From: Nitrobacter sp047149785
GTDB taxonomy: Bacteria; Pseudomonadota; Alphaproteobacteria; Rhizobiales; Xanthobacteraceae
Direction of reading: 5' to 3'
DNA length: 64,000 bases
Assembly: GCF_047149785.1 (NCBI RefSeq)
Contig: NZ_BAAGBE010000001.1
Coordinates: 3,472,001-3,536,000, forward strand
Below the pieces are notes generated by a model. It was not told where the DNA came from. It saw only the letters and a program-made list of their open reading frames with translations, and ran no database searches. Of this stretch, positions 9,212-17,111 are shown one piece after another (the stretch's first letter is position 1; each line of letters starts with the position of its first letter). The translations under genes were made by a program, and so were the position numbers.

Positions 9212-10240
9212 TCACGCAGCCTTCGTTTCCAGGTCGGCTTTCCATTCGCCCTTGCTGGCGAGCGAATTCATCCGGGCGCGGTGGTTGAGGGCGCGTTGCC
9301 CGGCGGTGACGTTCGCGGCCTTGCCGGACCACGCCTTCTGCGGCGCGGCCTGGAGCGCGCGGCCATAGGAGAAGGTGAGCTTCCACGGCAGGTTGCCGAT
9401 CCGGTTCATGGCGTCGAGATGAGCGGTCGCCTCCTCGTCGGACTGCCCGCCGGACAGAAAGGCGATGCCGGGAACGGCGGCCGGCACGCAGGTCTTCAGC
9501 ATGCGCACGGTTTTTTCCGCGACCTCCGCCACCGACGCCTGCTTCGCGCACTTCTTACCTGAGATCGCCATGTTCGGCTTCAGGATCATGCCTTCCAGCG
9601 CGACGCGCTGCTTGCGCAGCTCCTGGAACGTCACGTTGAGCACCCGCGTGGTAACTTCGTAACAGCGATCGATGTCGTGATCGCCGTCCATCAGCACTTC
9701 GGGCTCGACGATCGGCACGATCTGGGCGGCCTGGCACAGCGCGGCATAGCGCCCCAGCGCATGGGCGTTGACGCCGACCGCCGTCATGCTCGGGATGCCG
9801 CCTGCGTTGATGTCGATCACCGCGCGCCACTTCGCGAAGCGTGCGCCCCGCTCGTAGTATGTCTTCAATCGCTCGGCGAGCCGGTCCAGTCCGACGGTCA
9901 CGCGTTCGCCGGGGCATGCGGGCAGGGGCTGCGTGCCCTCGTCGACCTTGATGCCGGGAATGGCGCCCGCCTGCTCGATCAGCTTGATGAGCGGCGTGCC
10001 GTCCCTGGCGTCCTGCCAGATGGTTTCGTCATAGAGAATGACGCCGGAGATGTATTTCGTCATGGCGTCGGTTGAGCGGAACATCATCTCGCGATAGTCG
10101 CGGCGGCTGTCCTCGGTGGAGGTCACGCCGATCGCGTCAAACCGTTTGGTGATGGTGGGAGAGGATTCGTCGGCGGCGAGGATGCCCTTGCCGGGCACGA
10201 CCATGGCTTGCGCCACCTTGTTGAGGTCAGCGAGGTTCAT
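9212..10240 (-). CDS. fba: Fructose-bisphosphate aldolase, class I
   Basis: The protein, 342 residues from the chosen start, reads MNLADLNKVAQAMVVPGKGI and carries the class I aldolase block LAADESSPTITKRF, the FAKWRAVIDI segment, and the Schiff-base lysine region VALEGMILKPNM. It is metal-independent and cleaves or forms fructose-1,6-bisphosphate (and sedoheptulose-1,7-bisphosphate in Calvin-cycle organisms). The frame is open 21 codons further upstream, but those codons only translate a duplicated ribosome-binding stretch, so the start at 10240 next to a GGAGGAG-type site is preferred. It lies in the tkt-gap-pgk-fba run. Use of class I rather than class II enzyme in this block is notable. 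Confidence 0.92.
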   Translation of the reverse strand: MNLADLNKVAQAMVVPGKGILAADESSPTITKRFDAIGVTSTEDSRRDYREMMFRSTDAMTKYISGVILYDETIWQDARDGTPLIKLIEQAGAIPGIKVDEGTQPLPACPGERVTVGLDRLAERLKTYYERGARFAKWRAVIDINAGGIPSMTAVGVNAHALGRYAALCQAAQIVPIVEPEVLMDGDHDIDRCYEVTTRVLNVTFQELRKQRVALEGMILKPNMAISGKKCAKQASVAEVAEKTVRMLKTCVPAAVPGIAFLSGGQSDEEATAHLDAMNRIGNLPWKLTFSYGRALQAAPQKAWSGKAANVTAGQRALNHRARMNSLASKGEWKADLETKAA

Positions 10241-10270
10241 CAGCGTCTCCTCCTGCAGCGTCTCCTCCTG
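10241..10270 (-). repeat. Tandem 15-bp duplication of the fba ribosome-binding site
   Basis: Read on the minus strand, CAGGAGGAGACGCTG occurs twice in direct tandem right before the aldolase ATG. Each copy contains a GGAGGAG Shine-Dalgarno. The proximal one ends about 5 nt from the start codon. Confidence 0.85.
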
Positions 10271-10368
10271 CGAGCTTTTCCGAAACGAAGATGTCGGTTT
10301 CAAGAACAGGCGGGCATCGGAACTGCCGCTTTTGGGTGCTGCAACTCATTTTGCCGCGAGCGGCAGCG

Positions 10369-11562
10369 TCATTTTGCCCGCAGCACCTCCACGCCCGGCA
10401 GCGGCTTGCCTTCCATCCATTCCAGGAAGGCGCCGCCGGCGGTCGAGACGTAGGAGAAGTCTCCGGCCACCCCGGCCTGATTCAGCGCCGCGACCGTATC
10501 GCCGCCGCCGGCGACGGATACCAGTTTCCCGGCCTTGGTGCGGGCCGCGGCGTGTCGCGCGGCGACCACGGTGCCGCGATCGAACGGCGTCAGCTCGAAC
10601 GCGCCGAGCGGGCCGTTCCAGACCAGCGTTGCGGCATCGTCGATGGCGGAATGAACACGCTCCACCGACTGCGGCCCGACGTCGAGGATCATGCCGTCGG
10701 CCGGGATCGCGTCCAACCCGTAGGCGTGGGACGGCGCGTTGGCGGCGAAATGGAACGCCACCGTGGCGTCGACCGGCAGGATGATGGCGCAGTTGGCGGC
10801 CTGGGCCTTGTCGAGGATGCGCAGCGCGGTCGCGGCGAGGTCCTTCTCCGCCAGCGATTTGCCGACGTTGACGCCCTGCGCGTGCAGGAAGGTGTTGGCC
10901 ATGCCGCCGCCGATCACCAGCGCATCGACCTTGCTGACGAGGTTTTCCAGAAGGTCGATCTTGGTCGAGACCTTCGCGCCGCCGATGATGGCGATGACGG
11001 GCTTGGTCGGCGCCTCGAGCGCCTTGTTCAGCGCTTCGAGTTCGGCCTGCATGGTGCGTCCCGCATAGGCCGGCAGCTTGTGGCCGAGGCCCTCGGTCGA
11101 AGCGTGGGCGCGATGGGCGGCGGAGAAGGCGTCGTTGACCCAGATGTCGCCGAGCCTGGCGAGTTCGGCGACGAAGGCCGGATCGTTCTTCTCCTCCTCC
11201 TTGTGGAAGCGGGTGTTTTCCAGGCAAAGAACGTCGCCGTCCTTCATCGCGGCGACGGCCTTCTGGGCGGCCTCGCCGATGCAATCACCGGCGAACGCGA
11301 CGGGCCTGCCGAGAACGTTCGCCAGTTCGGTCGCGACCGGTCGCAGCGAGTCCTTGGCGTCGGGGCCCTTGGGCCGGCCGAAATGCGCCAGCAGGATCGC
11401 CTTGCCGGCCTTGTCCGAAATTTCCGTGATCGTCGGTGCTATGCGATCCAGCCGCGTGGTGTCGGTGACGCGACCCTGCTCCATGGGAACGTTGAGATCG
11501 ACGCGCAAAAGGACGCGCTTGCCGCGGAGATCGACGTCGTCAAGAGTACGGAAGTTGCTCAT
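10369..11562 (-). CDS. pgk: Phosphoglycerate kinase
   Basis: This is a full-length 397-residue PGK. The N-terminal substrate loop reads KRVLLRVDLNVPM, the basic patch HFGRPKGPD and ENTRFHKEE are present, and the C-terminal nucleotide site has VSVAGGGDTVAALNQAG. It interconverts 1,3-bisphosphoglycerate and 3-phosphoglycerate with ATP/ADP in glycolysis, gluconeogenesis and the Calvin cycle. It lies between gap and fba on the same strand; a palindromic repeat separates it from gap, so transcription may be attenuated there. Confidence 0.96.
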   Translation of the reverse strand: MSNFRTLDDVDLRGKRVLLRVDLNVPMEQGRVTDTTRLDRIAPTITEISDKAGKAILLAHFGRPKGPDAKDSLRPVATELANVLGRPVAFAGDCIGEAAQKAVAAMKDGDVLCLENTRFHKEEEKNDPAFVAELARLGDIWVNDAFSAAHRAHASTEGLGHKLPAYAGRTMQAELEALNKALEAPTKPVIAIIGGAKVSTKIDLLENLVSKVDALVIGGGMANTFLHAQGVNVGKSLAEKDLAATALRILDKAQAANCAIILPVDATVAFHFAANAPSHAYGLDAIPADGMILDVGPQSVERVHSAIDDAATLVWNGPLGAFELTPFDRGTVVAARHAAARTKAGKLVSVAGGGDTVAALNQAGVAGDFSYVSTAGGAFLEWMEGKPLPGVEVLRAK

Positions 11563-11576
11563 GGTTCACCTCTGCC

Positions 11577-11665
11577 GTCATGGCCGTGCTTGTCACGGCC
11601 ATCCACGTCTTTTGACTTGCAAGGTTGGTAAGACGCGGATGCCCGGCACGAGGCCGGGCATGACG
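11577..11665. repeat. Double-hairpin repeat between pgk and gap
   Basis: Two hairpins, GTCATGGCCGTGCTTGTCAC / GGCCATCCACG and GATGCCCGGC / GCCGGGCATGACG, flank a short spacer. A close copy is at 18068-18190 and single-hairpin relatives are at 20763-20790 and 22432-22462. It probably affects mRNA processing or termination between gap and pgk. Confidence 0.7.
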
Positions 11666-11672
11666 AAAACAC

Positions 11673-12680
11673 TCAGATCAGCTTCGCCATCGCGACCGCG
11701 GTGTCGGTCATGCGGTTGGAGAAGCCCCATTCGTTGTCGTACCACGACAGCACGCGGACCAGCGTGCCGTTCTGCACCTTGGTCTGGTCGATGTGGAACG
11801 TCGAGGAATGCGGATCGTGATTGAAGTCGCTGGAAACGTTGGGCTGGTCGGTGGTGCCGAGAATGCCCTTCAGCTCCTGCGAGGCGGCGCGCTTCATCGC
11901 CTCGTTGATCTCCTGAGCGGTGGTCTCTCTCTTGGCGATCACCTTGAGGTCGACCACCGAGACGTTCGGCGTCGGCACGCGGATCGCGACGCCGTCGAGC
12001 TTGCCCTTCAACTCCGGCAGCACCAGGCCGATCGCTCTTGCGGCGCCGGTCGAGGTCGGGACCATCGACAGCGCCGCGGCGCGGCCGCGGTAGAGGTCCT
12101 TGTGCATGGTGTCGAGCGACGGCTGGTCGCCGGTGTAAGCATGGATCGTGGTCATGAAGCCGGTCTCGATGCCGACCAGGTCGTTGATGACCTTGGCGAC
12201 CGGCGCGAGGCAGTTGGTGGTGCAGGAGCCGTTCGAAACCACCAGATGGTCCTTGGTCAGCTTGTCGTGGTTGACGCCGTAGACCACGGTCATGTCGGCA
12301 CCCTCGGCCGGAGCCGAGACCAGCACGCGCTTGGCGCCGGCGGCGAGATGCGCGGCGGCCTTGTCGCGCGCGGTGAAGAAGCCGGTGCACTCCATCGCGA
12401 TGTCGATGCCGAGTTCCTTCCAGGGCAGCTTGGCGGGATCGCGCTCGGCGGTCACCTTGATCTTGTTCTTGCCGATGACGATGCTGTCGCCTTCGACCTT
12501 CACCTCATACGGGAAGCGGCCATGCACGGAATCGAAGCGCAAGAGATGCGCGTTGGTTTCGACCGGGCCGAGATCGTTGATGGCCACGATCTCGAGATCG
12601 TCGCGGTTGGCCTCGTAGATCGCGCGCAAAACATTGCGGCCGATGCGGCCAAACCCGTTGATTGCGACCCGGACTGCCAT
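11673..12680 (-). CDS. gap: Glyceraldehyde-3-phosphate dehydrogenase, type I
   Basis: From the chosen start the protein has 335 residues and begins MAVRVAINGFGRIGRNVLRA, the NAD(P)-binding GxGRIGR motif. The catalytic cysteine is in SNGSCTTNCLAP, and the C-terminal SWYDNEWGFSNRM block is typical. It oxidises G3P to 1,3-bisphosphoglycerate or runs in reverse. The frame opens 6 codons upstream, but those encode a purine-rich ribosome-binding site (GGAGAAGGAAGAC), so 12680 is the better start. It lies between tkt and pgk in the carbon-metabolism run. Confidence 0.95.
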   Translation of the reverse strand: MAVRVAINGFGRIGRNVLRAIYEANRDDLEIVAINDLGPVETNAHLLRFDSVHGRFPYEVKVEGDSIVIGKNKIKVTAERDPAKLPWKELGIDIAMECTGFFTARDKAAAHLAAGAKRVLVSAPAEGADMTVVYGVNHDKLTKDHLVVSNGSCTTNCLAPVAKVINDLVGIETGFMTTIHAYTGDQPSLDTMHKDLYRGRAAALSMVPTSTGAARAIGLVLPELKGKLDGVAIRVPTPNVSVVDLKVIAKRETTAQEINEAMKRAASQELKGILGTTDQPNVSSDFNHDPHSSTFHIDQTKVQNGTLVRVLSWYDNEWGFSNRMTDTAVAMAKLI

Positions 12681-13020
12681 GTCTTCCTTCTCCTTCAAAT
12701 AGGGGCGTCATCTCCGCGCAACCGCAAGTTTAGCTCCGCGCGCGAGCATCGACGCTGTGTCGCCCGGTTCCGCCGGGCGGCGACCATTGGTGATGTCCAG
12801 CGATCCGATTTTAGCATTCGCGTCCCGCCTTGAGCGAGAGAATCCGCGAACGTCAAAATCAAAGGACCACCGGCAAAATAAACTGCCGGCGGAAACCTGG
12901 ATCTGACATTCGCATCTCGAACCTGTGGGAGGCCGATCCGCTCATGTCAAATCCACATTCCGCATTCCGCATTCCGCGCGTTTTAGCTAGCGCCTTTTTG
13001 ATTTTGAGGCAATCTCAACC
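12681..13020. other. tkt-gap spacer with small hairpins and a 7-bp triplet repeat
   Basis: This 340-bp gap should hold the gap promoter. It contains a GCCCGG/CCGGGC hairpin near 12762-12777, a CCGGCA-N8-TGCCGG hairpin at 12870-12889, and three tandem copies of ATTCCGC at 12957-12977. No coding frame was recognised and no clear promoter boxes were picked out. Confidence 0.5.
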
Positions 13021-15006
13021 TCAACGAAGGCGCTTCTCCGCAGCGCTGACCACGGCCTCGGCGGTGATGCCGAAGTGCTTGTAGAGATCCTTGGCGGGCG
13101 CGCTGTGGCCGAAGCTGTGCATGCCGACGAACAGGCCGTCGGGCCCGATCACCGCGTCCCAGCCGAAGCGGACGGCCGCTTCCACGGCGATCTTGACCGG
13201 CGCCTTGCCGATGATGGCATGCCGGCGTTCCTCGGGCTGTTCGAGCAGCAGTTCCAGCGAGGGCACCGAGACGACCCGCGACGCGATGCCGCGCCCCGCG
13301 AGCTGTTGCTGCGCCGCGACCGCGATCTCGACTTCCGAGCCCGACGCGAAGATCGACACCTTCGCTTCGCCGGAGGCCGCGACCAGTTCATAGGCGCCAT
13401 GCGCGCAGCGATTGTCCGCATGCGGGGTCTTGCGCACGGGCGTCAGGTTCTGCCGCGACAGCGCCAGGACCGTGGGTCCTTTCGGCCGCTCCAGAGCGAG
13501 CTGCCAGCACTCGGCGGTCTCCACCGCGTCGGCAGGGCGGAACACGCGCATGTTCGGCATCGCGCGCAAGGATGCCAGATGCTCCACCGGCTGGTGGGTG
13601 GGGCCGTCCTCGCCGAGCCCGATCGAATCGTGGGTCATGATGTAGATCACCGGGATATGCGCCAGCGCCGAAACGCGCATCGCCGGGCGGGCGTAGTCGG
13701 TGAAGCACATGAAGGTGCCGCCGGCGGGGGCGAATCCGCCATGCAGCGCAATGCCGTTCATGGCCGCGGCCATGCCGAGTTCGCGGATGCCGTAATGGAT
13801 GTAGCGGCCGTCGTCGTGACCCGGCTCGACCTCCTTCAATCCCTTGGGACGGGTGTTGTTGGACGGCGTGAGGTCCGCGGAGCCGAGCAGCAGTTCCGGC
13901 ACCGCCGGCACCAGCACCTCGAGCGCCATTTCGCTGGCCTTGCGGGTGGCGACCGTCGGCGGCTCGGCGACCAGCTTGTCCTTGAGCTTGCGGATCACCT
14001 CGTCGAGGTTTTGCGGCGGCTTGCGGTCGACGGCGCGGCGCGTGAACTCGCTGCGCTCGGCCTCGGACTTGGCCGCGAACTTCGCGCGCCACTCCTTATT
14101 GTGCCGCTTGCCCCTGCGTCCCGCGCTGCGCCAGACCTTGAGGACATCGTCGGGGATTTCGAACGGGCCGTAATTCCAGCCGAGCGCTTTCTTCGCGCCC
14201 GCGAGTTCTTCCGCCCCGAGCGCTTCGCCGTGCGCCTTGGAGGTGCCGGCGCGGGTGGGGGCGCCGAAGCCGATGATGGTCTTGCAGGCGATCAGCGACG
14301 GTTTGTCGGACCTCTGCGCCCGGCGGATCGCGGCCGCGACCGCCTTCTGATCGTGACCGTCAACCCGTCTTGCGTCCCAGCCGCAGGCCTTGAAGCGCGC
14401 CACCTGATCGACGTCGTCGGCCAGCGTGATCGGTCCGTCGATGGTGATGCCGTTGTCGTCGTACAAGAAAATCAGCTTGTTGAGCTTGAGATGACCGGCC
14501 AGCGCGATGGCCTCGTGGCTGATGCCCTCCATCAGGTCGCCGTCGGAGCACAGCACATAGGTGTAGTGATCGACCACGTCGCGGCCGAACTGGGCGGCCA
14601 GCAGGCGTTCCGCGAGCGCGAAGCCGACCGAGGTGGCGACGCCCTGGCCGAGCGGGCCGGTGGTGGTTTCGACGCCCTCGGTGACGAAATTCTCGGGATG
14701 CCCCGGAGTCTTGGAGTTGAGCTGCCGGAAATTCTTGATCTGGTCGAGCGTCATCTCCTTGTAGCCGGTCAGGTACAACAGCGCATAGAGCAGCATCGAG
14801 CCGTGGCCGGCGGAGAGAATGAAGCGGTCGCGGTCCGGCCAATGCGGATCGGCGGCGTCGTATTTCAGGAATTTGGTGAACAGCACTGTGGCGACGTCGG
14901 CCATGCCCATGGGAAGGCCGGGATGGCCCGATTTTGCTTTTTCTACGGCGTCCATCGCGAGCGCGCGGATTGCATTCGCCATACGGGAGGAATCGACGGT
15001 CGGCAT
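13021..15006 (-). CDS. tkt: Transketolase
   Basis: The 661-residue protein has the complete transketolase layout. The thiamine-diphosphate motif begins near residue 157 (GDLMEGISHEA) and ends in the KLIFLYDDN block; earlier are SGHPGLPMG and the PLGQG segment. The central pyrimidine-binding domain has GIRELGMAAAMNG, MTHDSIGLGEDGPTHQPVEH and SLRAMPNMRVFRPAD. It moves two-carbon units in the pentose phosphate and Calvin cycles. It heads the minus-strand carbon-metabolism run, with its promoter in the gap before the divergent DUF4164-zapA pair. An Arg/Lys-rich insert (GRRGKRHNKEW, around residue 300) is slightly unusual but in frame. Confidence 0.96.
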   Translation of the reverse strand: MPTVDSSRMANAIRALAMDAVEKAKSGHPGLPMGMADVATVLFTKFLKYDAADPHWPDRDRFILSAGHGSMLLYALLYLTGYKEMTLDQIKNFRQLNSKTPGHPENFVTEGVETTTGPLGQGVATSVGFALAERLLAAQFGRDVVDHYTYVLCSDGDLMEGISHEAIALAGHLKLNKLIFLYDDNGITIDGPITLADDVDQVARFKACGWDARRVDGHDQKAVAAAIRRAQRSDKPSLIACKTIIGFGAPTRAGTSKAHGEALGAEELAGAKKALGWNYGPFEIPDDVLKVWRSAGRRGKRHNKEWRAKFAAKSEAERSEFTRRAVDRKPPQNLDEVIRKLKDKLVAEPPTVATRKASEMALEVLVPAVPELLLGSADLTPSNNTRPKGLKEVEPGHDDGRYIHYGIRELGMAAAMNGIALHGGFAPAGGTFMCFTDYARPAMRVSALAHIPVIYIMTHDSIGLGEDGPTHQPVEHLASLRAMPNMRVFRPADAVETAECWQLALERPKGPTVLALSRQNLTPVRKTPHADNRCAHGAYELVAASGEAKVSIFASGSEVEIAVAAQQQLAGRGIASRVVSVPSLELLLEQPEERRHAIIGKAPVKIAVEAAVRFGWDAVIGPDGLFVGMHSFGHSAPAKDLYKHFGITAEAVVSAAEKRLR

Positions 15007-15288
15007 GTGGGATATCCGGTCCAGACTAGATGAGGAGGGCTAAACGGTTCGCATTGGAATTCGATGCAGCCCGGCGGAGCCGGACTGGCGTGCCGGGGGC
15101 ATAGCACCTGCGTCGGCGGAGTCCAAGTGCGGGAGAGCCCCCTCACGGGGAGAATGTTTTGCGGTGAATAGCTATGCTGCGGCGTTGCGCTGGCCTCGCC
15201 CGCCACGTAAATTTCAGTCTCTAAGGGCTTGCCGAGCCGTAGCTTTGTAATCCGGTCTACAACCGGCCGAGAGGCGTGCAGAGCGAAC

Positions 15289-15621
15289 ATGAACGACCGA
15301 CCCGCCAACCGTTCCGCCAGTGCCGAACCGGCCAATAACGGTACGGTCGACATCGACGCTGCGACCCGACGATTGACCGCCGCGCTCGATGCGCTGGAAA
15401 GAGCGGTGGAGCGACGGCGCGAGGCGGATCGCGACGAGGACGAATTGGCGAGCCGCATTCAGGCGCTGGGCGCGGACCGCTCGCGGCTCGCGGATGAACT
15501 CGACGGCTCGCTGGTGCGCACGCGCAAGCTCGAACGCGCCAATCGCGAAATCGCCGAAAAGCTCGACGCGGCGATCGGCACCATCAGGTCCGTGCTCGAA
15601 GCGGCGGGAGAGAAGCCATGA
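15289..15621 (+). CDS. DUF4164 coiled-coil protein
   Basis: The 110-residue protein is almost entirely charged helix from about residue 20 on (heptad-rich, ending RTIRSVLEAAGEKP-like), with no signal peptide or membrane helix. DUF4164 proteins sit directly before zapA in many alphaproteobacteria and are presumed to have a role near cell division, but none is established. The start is the ATG at 15289; a longer frame from 15229 adds residues unlike the rest. The stop overlaps the zapA start by 4 bp (ATGA), so the two are coupled. Confidence 0.75.
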   Translation: MNDRPANRSASAEPANNGTVDIDAATRRLTAALDALERAVERRREADRDEDELASRIQALGADRSRLADELDGSLVRTRKLERANREIAEKLDAAIGTIRSVLEAAGEKP

Positions 15622-16001
15622 GCCATGTCAACGTCACCATCAACGGTCGACAGTACCGGATGGCTTGCGAGGATGGCCAGGAAGACCGGCTGCAGAAACT
15701 TGCAGGCGATCTGGAACGCCGGATCGGCGAGTTGCGCGGCAAGTTCGGCGAGATCGGCGATCAGCGGCTCGAAGTCATGGCGGCGCTGACGGCCTCCGAC
15801 GAACTGTTGGATGCGCATCAGCGCATCCACGCACTGGAGAACGAGATCAACGCATTGGGCGACGTGCGCGCTGCGGCCGCCGAGCGCGCGCGCGCCACGC
15901 AGGCGGCGGTGGCGGCCGCGCTGAACATGGCGGCGCAGCGCATCGAAAAGACCACGCAGGTCCTGAACCGCACCGTCGGCGGCGGCATCGCCATCGGGTG
16001 A
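15618..16001 (+). CDS. zapA: Cell division protein ZapA
   Basis: The 127-residue protein starts MSHVNVTINGRQYRMACEDG, the ZapA beta-strand head, followed by LQKLAGDLERRIGELR and a long dimerising coiled coil. ZapA bundles FtsZ filaments in the Z-ring. The alphaproteobacterial neighbourhood is as expected: DUF4164 before it and a 6S-like RNA and 5-FCL after it. It overlaps DUF4164 by 4 bp. Confidence 0.9.
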   Translation: MSHVNVTINGRQYRMACEDGQEDRLQKLAGDLERRIGELRGKFGEIGDQRLEVMAALTASDELLDAHQRIHALENEINALGDVRAAAAERARATQAAVAAALNMAAQRIEKTTQVLNRTVGGGIAIG

Positions 16002-16061
16002 CGATTCCCTGCGGACGTGTTGGGTCGCTCGCGCGATTGGCGCCGGCCCGTTTCGTGCCTT

Positions 16062-16109
16062 GAGCATGATCCCGAAAGGTGGGGACCGGCTTCGGATAAG
16101 ATCGTGCTC
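16062..16109. repeat. Palindromic repeat, GAGCATGATC...GATCGTGCTC
   Basis: A 10-bp near-perfect inverted repeat encloses CCGAAAGGTGGGGACCGGCT. It resembles a dispersed palindrome of Bradyrhizobium relatives. It is the only copy recognised in this window. It lies between zapA and the 6S-like RNA. Confidence 0.55.
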
Positions 16110-16289
16110 GATTAAATAAAATAGTAATGCCGCCGGCACGCCGTTTGGCATGATGCGCTGCTGATCGGGGGCCGTTGCGAAGTTTCCGGGACGGTTCCGG
16201 TTCTGCGAAGCGACGTCATGCGCCGCATCGCGCCCGCGACATGCCGATAGATACACGTCGTCACCTGAGACGCCGCTGGCATCCGCGTC

Positions 16290-16445
16290 CATTCCCGCCT
16301 ACATTAGCGTCGCGAGGCTGCGCCGCGCGTCAGGAGCCACACATCCCCGGGGCCTTATCGATCCTTAAGGGAACTGTCCCTGGCCGGGTCCGTGGACCCG
16401 ATCATATGGTGCCCACCTACTTTCGTAGGGAACTCCGGGATCGAG
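16290..16445 (+). ncRNA. ssrS: 6S RNA (candidate)
   Basis: The position is diagnostic: the 6S gene lies between zapA and the 5-FCL gene in many Proteobacteria. The sequence supports it. A terminal stem TCCCG (16293-16297) pairs with CGGGA (16436-16440), an internal GGGTCC-GT-GGACCC hairpin lies at about 16386-16399, and the late segment GGTGCCCACCTACTTTCGTA followed by GG forms the CCTAC-TTTC-GTAGG hairpin near the 3' end. About 150 nt fits alphaproteobacterial 6S RNAs, which bind housekeeping RNA polymerase in stationary phase. Exact ends are estimated and a covariance-model search was not possible. Here the RNA is unusually far (1.85 kb) from 5-FCL because of the inserted-looking module described below. 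Confidence 0.72.
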
Positions 16446-16630
16446 CGCTCCAACGGCGATCGCGGCTTCGCACTTTTCCAAGGCTCCGTCTTGGGGCGTC
16501 ATGCTCGCCAACGGGTCCGGCTTTCGCAGGCCCGATGACGGGCTCCAGCGGGCATCCAGTATTCACGTCATCGGCTTGGGCTGCGCTGGATCATCCGCTT
16601 TCGCGGATGATGACGGCGAACTAAACATTC
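16431..16630. repeat. Left copy of a duplicated flank (6S 3' end and spacer)
   Basis: Two blocks here recur in the same order at 17944-18293. Block 1 (16431-16478) matches 17944-17991 at about 41 of 48 positions and begins inside the 3' end of the 6S-like RNA (AACTCCGGGATCGAGCG here, AATTCCGGGATCGGGCG there). Block 2 (16588-16630) matches 18251-18293 at about 38 of 43 positions. The two copies bracket the XRE and outer-membrane-protein genes. Confidence 0.7.
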
Positions 16631-16711
16631 GGCGCGCAGCGTCATCCGCTCGCCTTGCGGATCGACGCAATACGCTTCGCTCTTGCGCCCTTCGCCGCCA
16701 TGGACAGCCGA

Positions 16712-16987
16712 TTAACCTCTGAACGCGTACTTTCGGTCCGATGGCAGCGGGGCGACATCTTTTGCCATGTCCCTCACCAGCTTTGATGGCTCCAGTCCCA
16801 GCAACCGGGCAATGTGAACCATTTCCGCGACGTCCAGCCGCCTCTCTCCGCTTTCATACTTGAACACGAACGATTGGGGTCTTCGCAGAGCGTCGGCGAT
16901 GGCCTTCTGCGTGACACGCCGTTCTCGCCGTGCCTTTTTCAAGGCCGCCAGAAGACGCTGGTAATCTGTCTCATAGATGGAGCGCAA
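16712..16987 (-). CDS. XRE-family helix-turn-helix regulator
   Basis: The 91-residue protein is a single HTH_3 domain with little else: YQRLLAALKKARRERRVTQK, then IADALRRPQSFVFKYESGER and RLDVAEMVHIARLLGLEP. It should bind DNA as a small Cro/CI-like dimer. The only start in frame is TTG at 16987; a stop lies just upstream. It is divergent from the outer-membrane protein gene, and an inverted repeat in the gap between them (16999-17023) is a plausible shared operator. The gene and its leader are more AT-rich than the neighbouring genes, and the pair is bracketed by duplicated sequence, which suggests acquisition. Confidence 0.8.
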   Translation of the reverse strand: MRSIYETDYQRLLAALKKARRERRVTQKAIADALRRPQSFVFKYESGERRLDVAEMVHIARLLGLEPSKLVRDMAKDVAPLPSDRKYAFRG

Positions 16988-16998
16988 GAACCGTTCAT

Positions 16999-17023
16999 TT
17001 CAGAAATTAATCCCAGTTCTGAA
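16999..17023. promoter_or_regulatory. Candidate XRE operator, TTCAGAA-N11-TTCTGAA
   Basis: A perfect 7-bp inverted repeat lies 12 bp before the XRE start codon and 10 bp upstream of the -35 box of the divergent outer-membrane protein gene. The position and arm sequence fit a Cro/CI-type operator controlling both genes. Binding is inferred. Confidence 0.55.
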
Positions 17024-17032
17024 TATTTCTCC

Positions 17033-17062
17033 TTGACACTTTTATCCGAAAACAGGATTTAT
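17033..17062 (+). promoter_or_regulatory. Sigma-70-type promoter for the outer-membrane protein gene
   Basis: A perfect -35 TTGACA (17033-17038) is followed after 17-18 bp by GATTTAT (17056-17062) as a -10. The start codon lies 50 bp downstream at 17112. Confidence 0.6.
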
Positions 17063-17111
17063 CAGGTCGAGGGGCGATCCCCTTGGTCTCATCGTCTTTG
17101 GGGGTAACAAA

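Noticed and set aside
13075..15033. Open frame of 652 codons opposite transketolase
   Set aside because: It is composition-driven antisense sequence to a certain tkt gene.
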